Below, piece after piece: positions 1 to 5,201 of a stretch of 5,201 nucleotides of DNA (position 1 is its first letter; every line of letters begins with the position of its first letter). The DNA lies in assembly GCA_049301135.1 (NCBI GenBank), contig JBAQKP010000303.1, positions 1 through 5,201 of the forward strand, in the 5' to 3' direction. The stretch is from JAYXXU01 sp049301135 (lineage in GTDB: Bacteria > Pseudomonadota > Gammaproteobacteria > Pseudomonadales > Moraxellaceae). The position numbers were made by a program, and so were the translations under genes. The notes beneath the pieces were generated by a model that saw only the letters and a list, made by a program, of their open reading frames with translations, ran no database searches and was not told the DNA's origin.

Positions 1-378
1 CTGCTGCGTGCGGTTCAACTCAATCAAATCGGCCGTAATCTTGACCTTGGGGTCGGCGCTGCCATTAAGGCGGGGGTCTACATGCGGCGGGCGATTGCGC
101 TTAATCCAGATGATCCACGCGCCAACTACTGGTATGGCACCATGCTGGTTGAAGGTGGTGGCATGAAAGAAGGCGTGCCCTACCTGAATCGAGCCGTCAC
201 ACTGGGTTATAAGCCTGCGCACTTGGTACTGGCTCAAGCGTATTTGCATTTAGATCGGCGCGAGTTTGCACTCAAGGCACTGCAAAGCTATCATGAGGCA
301 GAACCTGCCCAGCAGGAATGGACTGCCGCTGTCACTGAAAAAATTCGGGCAGGCAAAAGCCTGATCTGGTCAGATTAG
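1..378 (+). CDS. TPR-like repeat protein, C-terminal fragment (5' end outside window)
   Basis: The frame is open from base 1 to a TAG at 376-378, giving 125 residues with no start inside the window that is clearly needed. It reads as helical repeats of tetratricopeptide type. An A-x-x-x-x-x-x-x-R-A-I-A-L-N-P-D-D-P pattern, with NPDDP at fragment residues 35-39, is followed by a second helix pair rich in A, L, Y and G at about residues 43-66, and by another pair with LAQAYLHL near residues 75-85. Such repeats normally serve as protein-binding scaffolds, and no catalytic motif is visible. An ATG at 82 could serve as a start and has G-rich sequence before it. However, codons 1-27 read smoothly into the helical pattern, so I favour a longer protein entering from the left. 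Partner and role cannot be told from this fragment. The next gene starts 92 bp downstream, beyond a hairpin, and may or may not be cotranscribed. Confidence 0.7.
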   Translation: MLRAVQLNQIGRNLDLGVGAAIKAGVYMRRAIALNPDDPRANYWYGTMLVEGGGMKEGVPYLNRAVTLGYKPAHLVLAQAYLHLDRREFALKALQSYHEAEPAQQEWTAAVTEKIRAGKSLIWSD

Positions 379-400
379 TCGGTGCTGAATCGCTGAAGCA

Positions 401-432
401 GGGTCGGTCTGACACGGCGCACAGACCGACCC
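401..432. other. Perfect 11-bp inverted repeat (hairpin) between genes
   Basis: GGGTCGGTCTG at 401-411 is exactly complementary to CAGACCGACCC at 422-432, around a 10-base loop at 412-421. Eight of the 11 pairs are G-C. It lies 22 bp after the stop of the TPR-like gene and 38 bp before the start of the lipoprotein gene. No T-tract follows on either strand, so it is not a classical intrinsic terminator. It could protect the 3' end of the upstream transcript, weaken read-through, or be a protein-binding dyad. The sequence alone does not decide between these. Confidence 0.75.
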
Positions 433-454
433 AACCCCCTCTCAGCAGCACAAC

Positions 455-459
455 AGGAG
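455..459 (+). promoter_or_regulatory. Ribosome binding site supporting the GTG start at 471
   Basis: AGGAG lies 11 bases before the GTG at 471, which is somewhat long. An ATG at 463 is only 3 bases from it and opens a different frame that stops after 22 codons at 531. The GTG is preferred because it gives an arginine-rich signal-peptide n-region. No ATG, GTG or TTG lies in frame between 471 and the end of the upstream gene. Confidence 0.6.
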
Positions 460-470
460 CACATGTCGCC

Positions 471-2531
471 GTGCAACCATCGCGTCGGATCAGCAGACTC
501 TCCCGCCAGAACCTCAACATCCACTGTGTGACAACCTTATTGTTGCCAGTGCTGCTCCTGCAAGGCTGTGCGGTGGTACAGGTCAGCTCACGCAATACGG
601 CACAATCGCTGATTGAGCAGCGCGACAGTATTTTAACCCGCAACAGACTCAGTGAAGCCAGTGTCGGTATGCTGTCGATGATTGGCCAAGCGCAAACCAC
701 CTGCTTACAACAACTTGAGCATTGCTTACAACAGCTAAACAGCACGCCCAACCTGATCGACGAGCAATACTTGTCTACGGCCAGCGAGTTGTATTTGCTG
801 CACGCCGAGCGTTTTAGTCCAGCACTGGCCACCTGCCAACCACGCGCTATCGTCCCGACTCAGTCCACGGCAACGGTCATCATTCGGTTAAAACCAGATC
901 CCAACAACGCACCTCAATACGACATGACCCCCGTACACGCCTGCCAGCAACAACGGCAACGCGCACTGCTGTCTAGTATCAGTCATGCTTATGCCTATTT
1001 ATTTGCCAGCCAACGTCCGCCGCAGCAACGACTGTTTGATAATCGACAAGTCCAAGTGCGCGATTTTTATAATATCGCTGTATCACGCTTCGTTGCTGAA
1101 CAGTTTAATCATCGCAGTGGAAATCTCAGTGAGGCCATCCAACTCGACTCTCTGAATCTTTCCATCAATATCAGCGATCACAGTCGATTGTTTCAGCAGC
1201 AGTTGCCCGAACAACTGGTCGCCGCTGATCAACTGAGCTTTAGCGGCCTACGCACAGTCAATCGGCGCGATGGTTTTGGGGTGGAGTTTGTCGCGATGAT
1301 GCCCAAGCCAATCACTGACAGCAACACCGCACCTCAGCGTATCTATCCCTCGCGCTATTTGCCGGTCAGCCTCGTGCTGCGGCCAAATGGTCAGTCCAGC
1401 GCGCAGATGATTCAAAGTCAGCACTTTACACTGGATATTTATAATCCATATGAACATACCCAAGCCGAGATTGCCCATGCAACACCACAAAATCTCGCCG
1501 CCAATTTTTCAGCACCCTATGGCTTATGGATCGCCCAAAACAATCTGGCCGAAATGGCCTATCGCAGCTTACTGGCCTTAGACGAACAACCCGCCGTACC
1601 CAAGCTCTACCTATTAGAACCGTATCAACCTGAAAAAAGAGTGATTATTTTACTGCATGGCTTGGCCAGTAGCCCCGAAGCATGGGTCAATCTGACCAAT
1701 GATATCTTCGGTGATCCGGTCTTACGGCGACGCTATCAAGTCTGGCAAGTGTTTTATCCAACCAATATGCCGATGCTCGAAAGTCGACTCAAAATCCAAC
1801 AATTGATCGAAAACACCTACCAACAGGTTGATCCCAAAAAACAACATGCCGCCAGCCAACACAGTGTGCTGATTGGACATAGTATGGGGGGCGTGATTGG
1901 TCGGATGTTGCTCAGTCCGACCGATTTAAGCGTGACTGCATTCACTCAGTTTAGTGCTAAAGAACGCAATCGACTGCTACAAATCCCTGAACTAAAAAAC
2001 TATTTCCAGTTGTCACCCGTGCCGCAGATACGGCGCGCTGTGTTCATCTCCGCGCCGTTTCGGGGTACGGAATACGCGGATCGTTGGTTTACCTTAGCCT
2101 TACGCAAAATCATTCAGTTGCCGGTGTCTTTTCTTCAGACGATTGAGCAAGTATTGGAGCGCGCACGGATTGACCCTGCGCTTAAACAGCGGCTCACCGA
2201 GGCGGGCTTACTAGATTTTCAAAATGGCGCAAGTGAACTGAGCCAAAAATCCCGCTTTATGCAGATGACCGCAAACCTACAAATCGCATCCGGACTGCCC
2301 TATCACTCGATCATGGGACAAATTGACCCTGCGACCCGCATAATCGATTCTAGCGATGGCATCGTGCCCTATCACAGCAGCCATCTTGCAGGCGCTCGCT
2401 CAGAACGACTGATTCAAGGTGGGCATAGTATTCAATCCGACCCCGCAGCGGTGTTAGAATTACGGCAGATTTTACGATTACATCTCAGTGAAATTGGCGA
2501 CATTGACACATCGGATACCGCTAACGATTAG
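471..2531 (+). CDS. Predicted lipoprotein with C-terminal alpha/beta-hydrolase (lipase/esterase) domain
   Basis: This is a 686-residue predicted lipid-anchored serine hydrolase. The N-terminus is a type II signal peptide, with arginines at 5, 6, 9 and 12, a leucine-rich core and the lipobox LQGC ending at Cys33. Ala follows the Cys, which by the Lol +2 rule favours the outer membrane. Residues of about 40-385 match no domain I know. This part is glutamine-rich and holds the only other mature cysteines (78, 85, 122, 158), which could form disulfides. From about residue 389 an alpha/beta hydrolase is clear. It has an oxyanion-hole strand with HG at 396-397, the nucleophile elbow GHSMGG with Ser471, an SAPFRGTEYA segment, a DGIVP loop with probable acid Asp629, and GGH with His652. 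The pattern resembles PGAP1/DUF676-like or EstA-like lipases. The substrate, probably an acyl ester at the cell envelope, is inferred. The start is GTG, and the cytochrome gene follows 27 bp later. The hydrolase call is firm; specificity and the N-terminal role are unknown. Confidence 0.9.
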   Translation: MQPSRRISRLSRQNLNIHCVTTLLLPVLLLQGCAVVQVSSRNTAQSLIEQRDSILTRNRLSEASVGMLSMIGQAQTTCLQQLEHCLQQLNSTPNLIDEQYLSTASELYLLHAERFSPALATCQPRAIVPTQSTATVIIRLKPDPNNAPQYDMTPVHACQQQRQRALLSSISHAYAYLFASQRPPQQRLFDNRQVQVRDFYNIAVSRFVAEQFNHRSGNLSEAIQLDSLNLSINISDHSRLFQQQLPEQLVAADQLSFSGLRTVNRRDGFGVEFVAMMPKPITDSNTAPQRIYPSRYLPVSLVLRPNGQSSAQMIQSQHFTLDIYNPYEHTQAEIAHATPQNLAANFSAPYGLWIAQNNLAEMAYRSLLALDEQPAVPKLYLLEPYQPEKRVIILLHGLASSPEAWVNLTNDIFGDPVLRRRYQVWQVFYPTNMPMLESRLKIQQLIENTYQQVDPKKQHAASQHSVLIGHSMGGVIGRMLLSPTDLSVTAFTQFSAKERNRLLQIPELKNYFQLSPVPQIRRAVFISAPFRGTEYADRWFTLALRKIIQLPVSFLQTIEQVLERARIDPALKQRLTEAGLLDFQNGASELSQKSRFMQMTANLQIASGLPYHSIMGQIDPATRIIDSSDGIVPYHSSHLAGARSERLIQGGHSIQSDPAAVLELRQILRLHLSEIGDIDTSDTAND

Positions 2532-2545
2532 CCGATTGTTTTCAC

Positions 2546-2552
2546 AAGGAGG
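2546..2552 (+). promoter_or_regulatory. Strong Shine-Dalgarno site for the cytochrome b562-like gene
   Basis: AAGGAGG lies 6 bases before the ATG at 2559. It is a near-perfect anti-16S match and fixes the start of the following small gene. It sits inside the 27-bp gap after the lipoprotein stop, in keeping with translation from a shared transcript. Confidence 0.9.
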
Positions 2553-2558
2553 TTTTTC

Positions 2559-2972
2559 ATGCTCAATTTAATCAGTAGCAGCCTGCTCGCCATCTTATTG
2601 ACATGTTGCAACGTGGGTCATGCCCACGACGGGCATAGTGCAGAAAACCATGATGAGCAAGTCCAACAGTTAATGAAAAGAATGCAACGCTCGTACCGGA
2701 GCGCGCTGCGCAGTGAGGATATTGAACAACTGACACCCGTAGTTGCGCAGATGATCGAAATCACGCGTCAGGGATTGACCTTACACTATGGTTTCGATGC
2801 CACAGAGCACACGGACTATCAAAATGGGATGCGACAGTTGCGCGCAGACTTGGAGCGGCTACAATTGGCGGTCGCCGCCAATAACTTTCCACTCGCTAAA
2901 AGCATTTTAAATCAGCAAATTAAAGCCACTCGGCGGCAATCACATGATAAATTCGGGGTCGATGAAGATTAG
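2559..2972 (+). CDS. Cytochrome b562-family periplasmic protein
   Basis: This is a 137-residue exported protein. A hydrophobic N-terminus (residues 1-22, likely cleaved after GHA) leaves a mature chain of about 115 residues, slightly longer than the 106 of E. coli cytochrome b562. The signal has no lysine or arginine before its core, which is unusual. The mature N-terminus is histidine-rich (His23, 26, 31). The remainder looks like a four-helix bundle. Met39 or Met42 near the start of helix 1 would match axial ligand Met7 of cytochrome b562. The C-terminal segment ATRRQSHDKF matches the family's TTRNAYHQKY, with His129 as the second haem ligand and Arg125 four residues before it. Both haem ligands therefore seem kept, so non-covalent haem b binding in the periplasm is likely. 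The family's physiological role is poorly defined, and electron transfer is assumed. It probably shares an operon with the preceding lipoprotein gene. The family call rests on motifs and length, without an alignment. Confidence 0.78.
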   Translation: MLNLISSSLLAILLTCCNVGHAHDGHSAENHDEQVQQLMKRMQRSYRSALRSEDIEQLTPVVAQMIEITRQGLTLHYGFDATEHTDYQNGMRQLRADLERLQLAVAANNFPLAKSILNQQIKATRRQSHDKFGVDED

Positions 2973-2981
2973 ACCTTTGCT

Positions 2982-3007
2982 AAAAAAGCCAGCGCACTCG
3001 GCGCTGG
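2982..3007 (-). terminator. Intrinsic terminator of nadV
   Basis: Read on the minus strand, CCAGCGC (3007-3001), a 5-base loop (3000-2996) and GCGCTGG (2995-2989) form a perfect 7-bp GC-rich stem. After one more base come six T (2987-2982). The hairpin begins 26 bases beyond the nadV stop. On the plus strand no T-tract follows the stem, so it should stop transcription from nadV far better than from the converging cytochrome gene. Confidence 0.88.
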
Positions 3008-3033
3008 ACAGTTCACTCAACTCAAAGAACCAG

Positions 3034-4446
3034 CTACCAACCAATCCGCGCCCGCACGTCAGTTAAACGATCTTGCCGTAGCAACTCGCCGTTACGAAAC
3101 ACCGGCTGGAGTAGGTTTTCGCGGCCATTCAGTTGTTCTTCACGGATGGTTTGCAGTCCCTGCTCGGTCTCGACCAAGGCCAAGCGACCGCGCTTGGAGC
3201 GCTTACTGCGACTGGTAATCGGGTCTTTATACACGTCACGCCACTCGCCCGCCACATTGGCGCTACTGGCCTTCATCGCCCAGCCCAGCGTGTCACGATC
3301 CACTTGTTGCAGCAACCCGCCACCCATGCCAAACGCCAGATTATCCACACTAAAGCCCGCGTCTAGCACCGTGTCGAGGATCTTCTGCAAGCTGACCGGA
3401 TTGATGCCATCGCCTTGAATCAAGCGCACACAGTCGGGCAGCACTTTATAGCCTTTGCTATTGGTGCTTGTGCCGAAGCGCACGGCCAGCCGCTGTAGCG
3501 CTTCGCGTACCACTTTGACCAGATCACCACTGTCTGGCCGAATCACCAACGTACCACCCATCTGCCGGATTTCGTCGCGCAACTCATCGCCCCACAACGC
3601 ATCAATCGCGTTCCACAAGTCATAGCTATCACTGACCACCGCGACGATTTTGCCCGCACCGCCAAACTGCCGCAGCATATTACGGTAGGCGTCCACCTCA
3701 CCTGCTCGACCCCACGAGGTCATGGTGCTGTGTTCGGCCGCAGGAATCGAGAAGCCAGCAATCGTATCAGTCTGATTCATGCCATACCAACGCGACGCGG
3801 CAATCAACGCGCTCAACGTGTCCGTACCAGCAAAATTCACCAAGTGCGCCAATCCGCCTAATGCCGCGCTTTCTTGGCTGGACACACCGCGTGCGCCAAA
3901 GTCGTGCAGCTTAAACGGCAAACCGTCTAGACTGTCACAGGATTTTTGCATGGCGGCTTGGATGATCTGGCGACACTGCCAGCTTTGGGTAGCAACAGTC
4001 GAGGGATACCACACTGCGCGTAGCAAGGCGGTTTCTAGAAAGCTGGTCAACCAATAACAAGCCGGATCGGTGTTGATCACCTGCGTGACCACGTTTTGAC
4101 ATGGCACACGCATGCCTTCCGGCACGGCGTCGATCTGTACCGGCAGATAGCCCTTGTGCTGATCCAAAATATACTGCCAACCGGCACGATAAAACGGTAC
4201 ACCATGCGCGGTCAGCAACAGATCGGCCTCGTCGATTTGTTGCTGCGTGATCGGTGTAGACAGATATTCCAGCAGATAGGCTTGCAGACCAAAAAACACC
4301 GTCTGTGAATATACGCCGCCGCGTGGCTCGATATAGCTAGAAATATAACGGGTATCCGGCGGATATTGCAGCCAGTGCGAGGCCTTATAGCTGTCGCTAT
4401 CGAGCAGCAGGTTGTTAAATGATTGGGTGAGATTGACAGATGCCAT
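3034..4446 (-). CDS. nadV: Nicotinamide phosphoribosyltransferase (NAMPT)
   Basis: This cytoplasmic enzyme joins nicotinamide and PRPP to give NMN and pyrophosphate, the first step of non-deamidating NAD salvage. At 470 residues it has the usual full length of the family. Against human NAMPT from memory, the key sites are all present. DSYK near the N-terminus (Asp18, Tyr20) matches human Asp16 and Tyr18. HDFGARG (Phe183, Arg186) matches Phe193 and Arg196, which stack on and hold the nicotinamide. GTDT (Asp209) matches Asp219, and AEHST (His239) matches the catalytic His247. IRPDSGD (Arg303, Asp305) matches Arg311 and Asp313. A QGDGIN loop (345-349 region), FGMGGGLLQ (372-380) and KRSKRGRLAL (415-424) complete the type II PRTase pattern. 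The ATG has a good ribosome binding site. The gene lies 98 bp after the nadM-type gene on the same strand, the order also known from Synechocystis slr0787-slr0788. No truncation or lost residue is seen. Confidence 0.97.
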   Translation of the reverse strand: MASVNLTQSFNNLLLDSDSYKASHWLQYPPDTRYISSYIEPRGGVYSQTVFFGLQAYLLEYLSTPITQQQIDEADLLLTAHGVPFYRAGWQYILDQHKGYLPVQIDAVPEGMRVPCQNVVTQVINTDPACYWLTSFLETALLRAVWYPSTVATQSWQCRQIIQAAMQKSCDSLDGLPFKLHDFGARGVSSQESAALGGLAHLVNFAGTDTLSALIAASRWYGMNQTDTIAGFSIPAAEHSTMTSWGRAGEVDAYRNMLRQFGGAGKIVAVVSDSYDLWNAIDALWGDELRDEIRQMGGTLVIRPDSGDLVKVVREALQRLAVRFGTSTNSKGYKVLPDCVRLIQGDGINPVSLQKILDTVLDAGFSVDNLAFGMGGGLLQQVDRDTLGWAMKASSANVAGEWRDVYKDPITSRSKRSKRGRLALVETEQGLQTIREEQLNGRENLLQPVFRNGELLRQDRLTDVRARIGW

Positions 4447-4453
4447 GACAGAA

Positions 4454-4460
4454 CTCCTCT
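4454..4460 (-). promoter_or_regulatory. Ribosome binding site of nadV
   Basis: AGAGGAG on the minus strand ends 7 bases before the ATG at 4446-4444. It confirms this start over an out-of-frame ATG at 4520, which has no such site. Confidence 0.88.
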
Positions 4461-4476
4461 GTGTTGCGGCGGTGTG

Positions 4477-4505
4477 GCAGGCGTTCGGTCTATCCGGTCG
4501 CCTGC
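4477..4505 (-). other. GC-rich dyad in the nadV leader
   Basis: GCAGGCG (4477-4483) and CGCCTGC (4499-4505) are exact 7-bp inverted repeats separated by 15 bases. Inside them CGG (4486-4488) and CCG (4494-4496) can also pair, around the 5-base loop 4489-4493, with a 2x2 mismatch between the two stems. As RNA this is a 7+3-bp hairpin upstream of the nadV ribosome binding site. As DNA the arms are 22 bp apart centre to centre, about two helical turns, which suits a dimeric regulator. No T-run follows in the nadV direction, so it is not an intrinsic terminator. Confidence 0.6.
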
Positions 4506-4534
4506 TTTAAAAGCATTCATTTTTTCAACATCAA
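4506..4534 (-). promoter_or_regulatory. Possible sigma-70 promoter for nadV
   Basis: On the minus strand TTGATG (4534-4529) and TTTAAA (4511-4506) are separated by 17 bases. Each matches four of six consensus positions. Transcription would begin near 4500, inside the GC-rich dyad, leaving a leader of about 55 bases before the nadV start. The match is weak and lies in an AT-rich stretch where such boxes arise by chance. nadV may instead be read only from the promoter of the upstream nadM-type gene. Confidence 0.3.
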
Positions 4535-4544
4535 TCAGAAAATC

Positions 4545-5201
4545 TTATAAACCAGCCATCGCGCAAATGATCGCGTAATGATCTTCAAACAACTGGGTCG
4601 GGTCGAGCGCTGACAAGGGCAACCAAAATGCCCGTTTGGCATCGTCGCCGCCGCGTACCTTCGGCAACCCTTCTGGTGAGCTGCGCAATTCAAAATAAAA
4701 TGCTTGGGTAATGGTGCGACCGCGTGCCGAACGGTACGGATCATCAAAGGTACGCTGACCATGCATCGAGCCGCGCAGCACTGGATCGGGCACTTTGAGG
4801 CGGGTTTCTTCGCGCAGCTCACGAATACAGGCATCCAGTAGGCTTTCGTTGGCATCAATAAATCCACCCGGCAACGCCCACAGGCCACGACCGGGCATCG
4901 CCTGCCGCTCAACCAATAGGATATGTCCCGACTGGATCACCACCGCATCGACGGTGACAAAGGTCGGCGGGTATGGCGCACGCTCCCACTGTTTTTTATA
5001 TTTATCAATAAACCACGCTTCTTCTTGCAGCACCGCATAGTCTGGCGTGGTTTTAAACTGCTCCAACACCGCCAAGCTACTTGCTGGCACATCACTCGGC
5101 TGTGGCATCGCACCGAGCAGATAGCTATCGCGCAGCGGGGTAGCAGATAGATTGTGATAGTTTGGGACAGACACCGACGGCCAATGTGGGAACAGCGACA
5201 G
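4545..5201 (-). CDS. nadM: Bifunctional NMN adenylyltransferase/Nudix hydrolase, C-terminal part (5' end outside window)
   Basis: The frame runs open from the right edge to a TAA at 4547-4545, giving 218 residues. A GTG at 5174 is not the true start. Codons before it read LSLFPHWPSV, and the following LSATPLRDSYL (5150-5118) resembles the ISxTxxR nucleotide-binding motif that ends an NMN adenylyltransferase domain. About 130 further residues should lie outside, since characterised NadM-Nudix proteins are near 340 residues. The Nudix domain begins around VTVDAVVI. Its Nudix box (4865-4797) has G-x5-E, then seven residues, then RELREETRL, with the catalytic REXXEE intact. The usual glycine near the box end is Arg, which I recall as common in NadM proteins. 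In characterised members (Synechocystis slr0787) the first domain makes NAD from NMN and ATP, and the Nudix domain cleaves ADP-ribose. The next gene on this strand is nadV, so together they form a short nicotinamide-to-NAD pathway. A stand-alone Nudix hydrolase is the less likely alternative. Confidence 0.88.
   Translation of the reverse strand: MSLFPHWPSVSVPNYHNLSATPLRDSYLLGAMPQPSDVPASSLAVLEQFKTTPDYAVLQEEAWFIDKYKKQWERAPYPPTFVTVDAVVIQSGHILLVERQAMPGRGLWALPGGFIDANESLLDACIRELREETRLKVPDPVLRGSMHGQRTFDDPYRSARGRTITQAFYFELRSSPEGLPKVRGGDDAKRAFWLPLSALDPTQLFEDHYAIICAMAGL

Noticed and set aside
463..531. ATG at 463 opening a 22-codon frame just before the GTG start
   Set aside because: The AGGAG is only 3 bases upstream, too close for efficient initiation, and the short product has no distinguishing character. 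A leader peptide is possible but unsupported.
332..832. Long minus-strand open frame of 166 codons overlapping the lipoprotein gene start
   Set aside because: It lies opposite the signal peptide and N-terminal coding region of a well-supported gene. Its product is rich in Cys, Ser and Arg with no recognisable motif. It is best explained as an antisense shadow.
2504..2539. TTGACA at 2504-2509 as a promoter for the cytochrome b562-like gene
   Set aside because: No acceptable -10 box lies 16-18 bases downstream (ATTAGC at 17), and the hexamer is inside coding sequence. Cotranscription with the upstream gene is simpler.
2594..2609. Lipobox-like TCC in the signal of the cytochrome b562-like protein (Cys16, Cys17)
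   Set aside because: The residue before Cys16 is Thr and before Cys17 is Cys, neither usual at position -1 of a lipobox. A signal peptidase I site after GHA at residue 22 fits better.
4477..4505. NAD-sensing riboswitch in the nadV leader
   Set aside because: The NAD-I (nadA) and NAD-II (pnuC) riboswitches need conserved cores that I cannot find here. Only a simple hairpin is visible.
4212..4520. Minus-strand frame of 102 codons starting in the nadV leader and overlapping nadV
   Set aside because: The ATG at 4520 has no ribosome binding site, and most of the frame lies inside nadV in another frame. The product looks like frameshifted nadV.
4545..5174. Stand-alone 209-residue Nudix hydrolase starting at GTG 5174
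   Set aside because: The frame continues to the window edge. The residues around 5174 read as the end of an NMN adenylyltransferase domain with an ISxTxxR-like motif, so the GTG is internal.
1..5201. CRISPR array, insertion sequence, tRNA, phage or defence genes
   Set aside because: No regularly spaced direct repeats, transposase motifs, terminal inverted repeats or tRNA-like cloverleafs were seen, and the coding sequences account for nearly all of the window.

Overview
The window looks like ordinary chromosomal DNA of a Gram-negative, probably gammaproteobacterial, organism. The evidence is a lipoprotein signal with an outer-membrane-type +2 residue, a periplasmic cytochrome b562 homologue, strong Shine-Dalgarno sites and dense coding. 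The base composition is roughly balanced by eye. The gene types would suit a relative of the Moraxellaceae, but this is an inference from protein character only and no marker gene fixes the taxon.

Layout, left to right. (1) Positions 1-378, plus strand: the C-terminal part of a TPR-like protein that enters from outside the window. (2) Positions 379-470: a short gap with a perfect 11-bp stem hairpin. (3) Positions 471-2531, plus strand: a 686-residue predicted lipoprotein. It has an N-terminal half I do not recognise and a C-terminal alpha/beta-hydrolase (lipase/esterase) domain with a visible Ser-Asp-His triad. (4) Positions 2559-2972, plus strand: a small exported cytochrome b562-family protein, 27 bp downstream and probably in the same operon. 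(5) Positions 2973-3033: a convergent junction carrying an intrinsic terminator that works for the minus strand. (6) Positions 3034-4446, minus strand: nicotinamide phosphoribosyltransferase, nadV. (7) Positions 4447-4544: a leader with a possible promoter, a GC-rich dyad and a clear ribosome binding site. (8) Positions 4545-5201, minus strand: the C-terminal part of a bifunctional NMN adenylyltransferase/Nudix hydrolase (nadM-type). Its true start lies beyond the right edge.

How the genes work together. The minus-strand pair makes a complete two-step, non-deamidating NAD salvage route. NadV converts nicotinamide and PRPP to NMN, and the NadM domain adenylylates NMN to NAD. The fused Nudix domain probably removes ADP-ribose, a breakdown product of NAD. 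The plus-strand pair encodes two cell-envelope proteins, a lipid-anchored hydrolase and a periplasmic haem protein. Their functional link is unknown. No mobile element, CRISPR array, tRNA or rRNA was seen, and no gene-free stretch exceeds 100 bp. I do not see a previously undescribed system. The least explained items are the N-terminal module of the lipoprotein and the two intergenic dyads.
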